From a virus: a stretch of DNA of 64,000 nucleotides. Positions 63,854 through 64,000 of this stretch are shown piece after piece. The DNA is taken from positions 62,001-126,000 of the IMG/VR virus record IMGVR_UViG_3300042731_004976; one strand, written 5' to 3'. The notes under the pieces were generated by a model, which saw only the letters and a program-made list of their open reading frames with translations, was not told the origin of the DNA and ran no database searches. Made by a program: the position numbers and the translations under genes. Position 1 is the stretch's first letter, and every line of letters begins with the position of its first letter.

Positions 63854-64000
63854 ATGACGACCTGCAAGATACTGGGGAGATCAACACTCTGGACGAGGCG
63901 TATTTTCACCTGAGCAACTCGGGCATCAACGTGTGCCTTGTCGAGGAACGCATGGAACGGACGCGACAAGACCTGGTTCGCGTTCGAGAGCACACCTTCT
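63850..64000 (+). CDS. hypothetical protein, 5' part
   Basis: MNDDLQDTGEINTLDEAYFH, then helical and charged; continues past the right edge. Unknown. Confidence 0.5.
   Translation, partial: MNDDLQDTGEINTLDEAYFHLSNSGINVCLVEERMERTRQDLVRVREHTF

Noticed and set aside
1-64000. CRISPR arrays, insertion sequences, attachment sites
   Set aside because: No spaced direct repeats, transposase genes or integrase were seen in reading both strands.

Overview
The window looks like the replication and metabolism part of a large double-stranded DNA phage genome. About 120 tightly packed genes were found, many joined by ATGA, GTGA or TGATG stop/start overlaps. They fall into strand-coherent operons, and most are small hypothetical proteins. 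No terminase, capsid, tail, lysis, rRNA or tRNA gene and no DNA polymerase was recognised, so those must lie outside the window or be too divergent to see. The host is not certain. A Gly/Ser-rich, Cys-rich surface lipoprotein (48620-49843) resembles proteins common in Myxococcota, so a myxobacterial or related deltaproteobacterial host is a reasonable inference.

Left arm, mostly minus strand (about 1150-30500). From the promoter-proximal end this holds a MoxR-type AAA+ ATPase with a VWA partner, two related winged-helix initiator-type proteins, a DnaC-like loader, a DnaB-like helicase, a DnaG-like primase and a gp32-like ssDNA-binding protein. It continues with an SF2 helicase, a double MerR-type regulator, RecA, two PD-(D/E)XK nucleases, RuvC, SSB and a ParB-like protein. 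Next comes a 1326-residue protein with a kinase-like core and a C-terminal ADP-ribosyltransferase-like region, then an AlkB-type dioxygenase.

Right arm, mostly plus strand (about 30640-64000). This holds Lar-like zinc proteins, a UvrD-type helicase, two ADP-ribosyltransferase-like proteins, an indole-glycerol-phosphate-synthase-like protein, an alarmone-hydrolase-like HD protein, a macrodomain, ThyX, a TrpF-like protein and an NAD kinase. Two minus-strand islands interrupt it: an aminopropyltransferase (44986-45948) and an NAD operon (52188-56303) made of an NrtR-type regulator, nicotinamide phosphoribosyltransferase and a CinA-like/NMN-adenylyltransferase fusion.

Two themes stand out. First, NAD+ biology: synthesis (NAMPT, NMNAT), phosphorylation (NAD kinase), probable consumption (three ADP-ribosyltransferase-like proteins) and ADP-ribose handling (macrodomain) occur together, under a regulator with a palindrome placed exactly between its promoter's -35 and -10. 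Second, a promoter pattern TTGAC(A/T)ATC, a 17-base spacer and a TANNNT-type -10 recurs at operon starts on both strands. The first ATG often lies only 6 bases past the -10, which predicts leaderless mRNAs, and the -35 is often fused to the TGA stop of the preceding gene.
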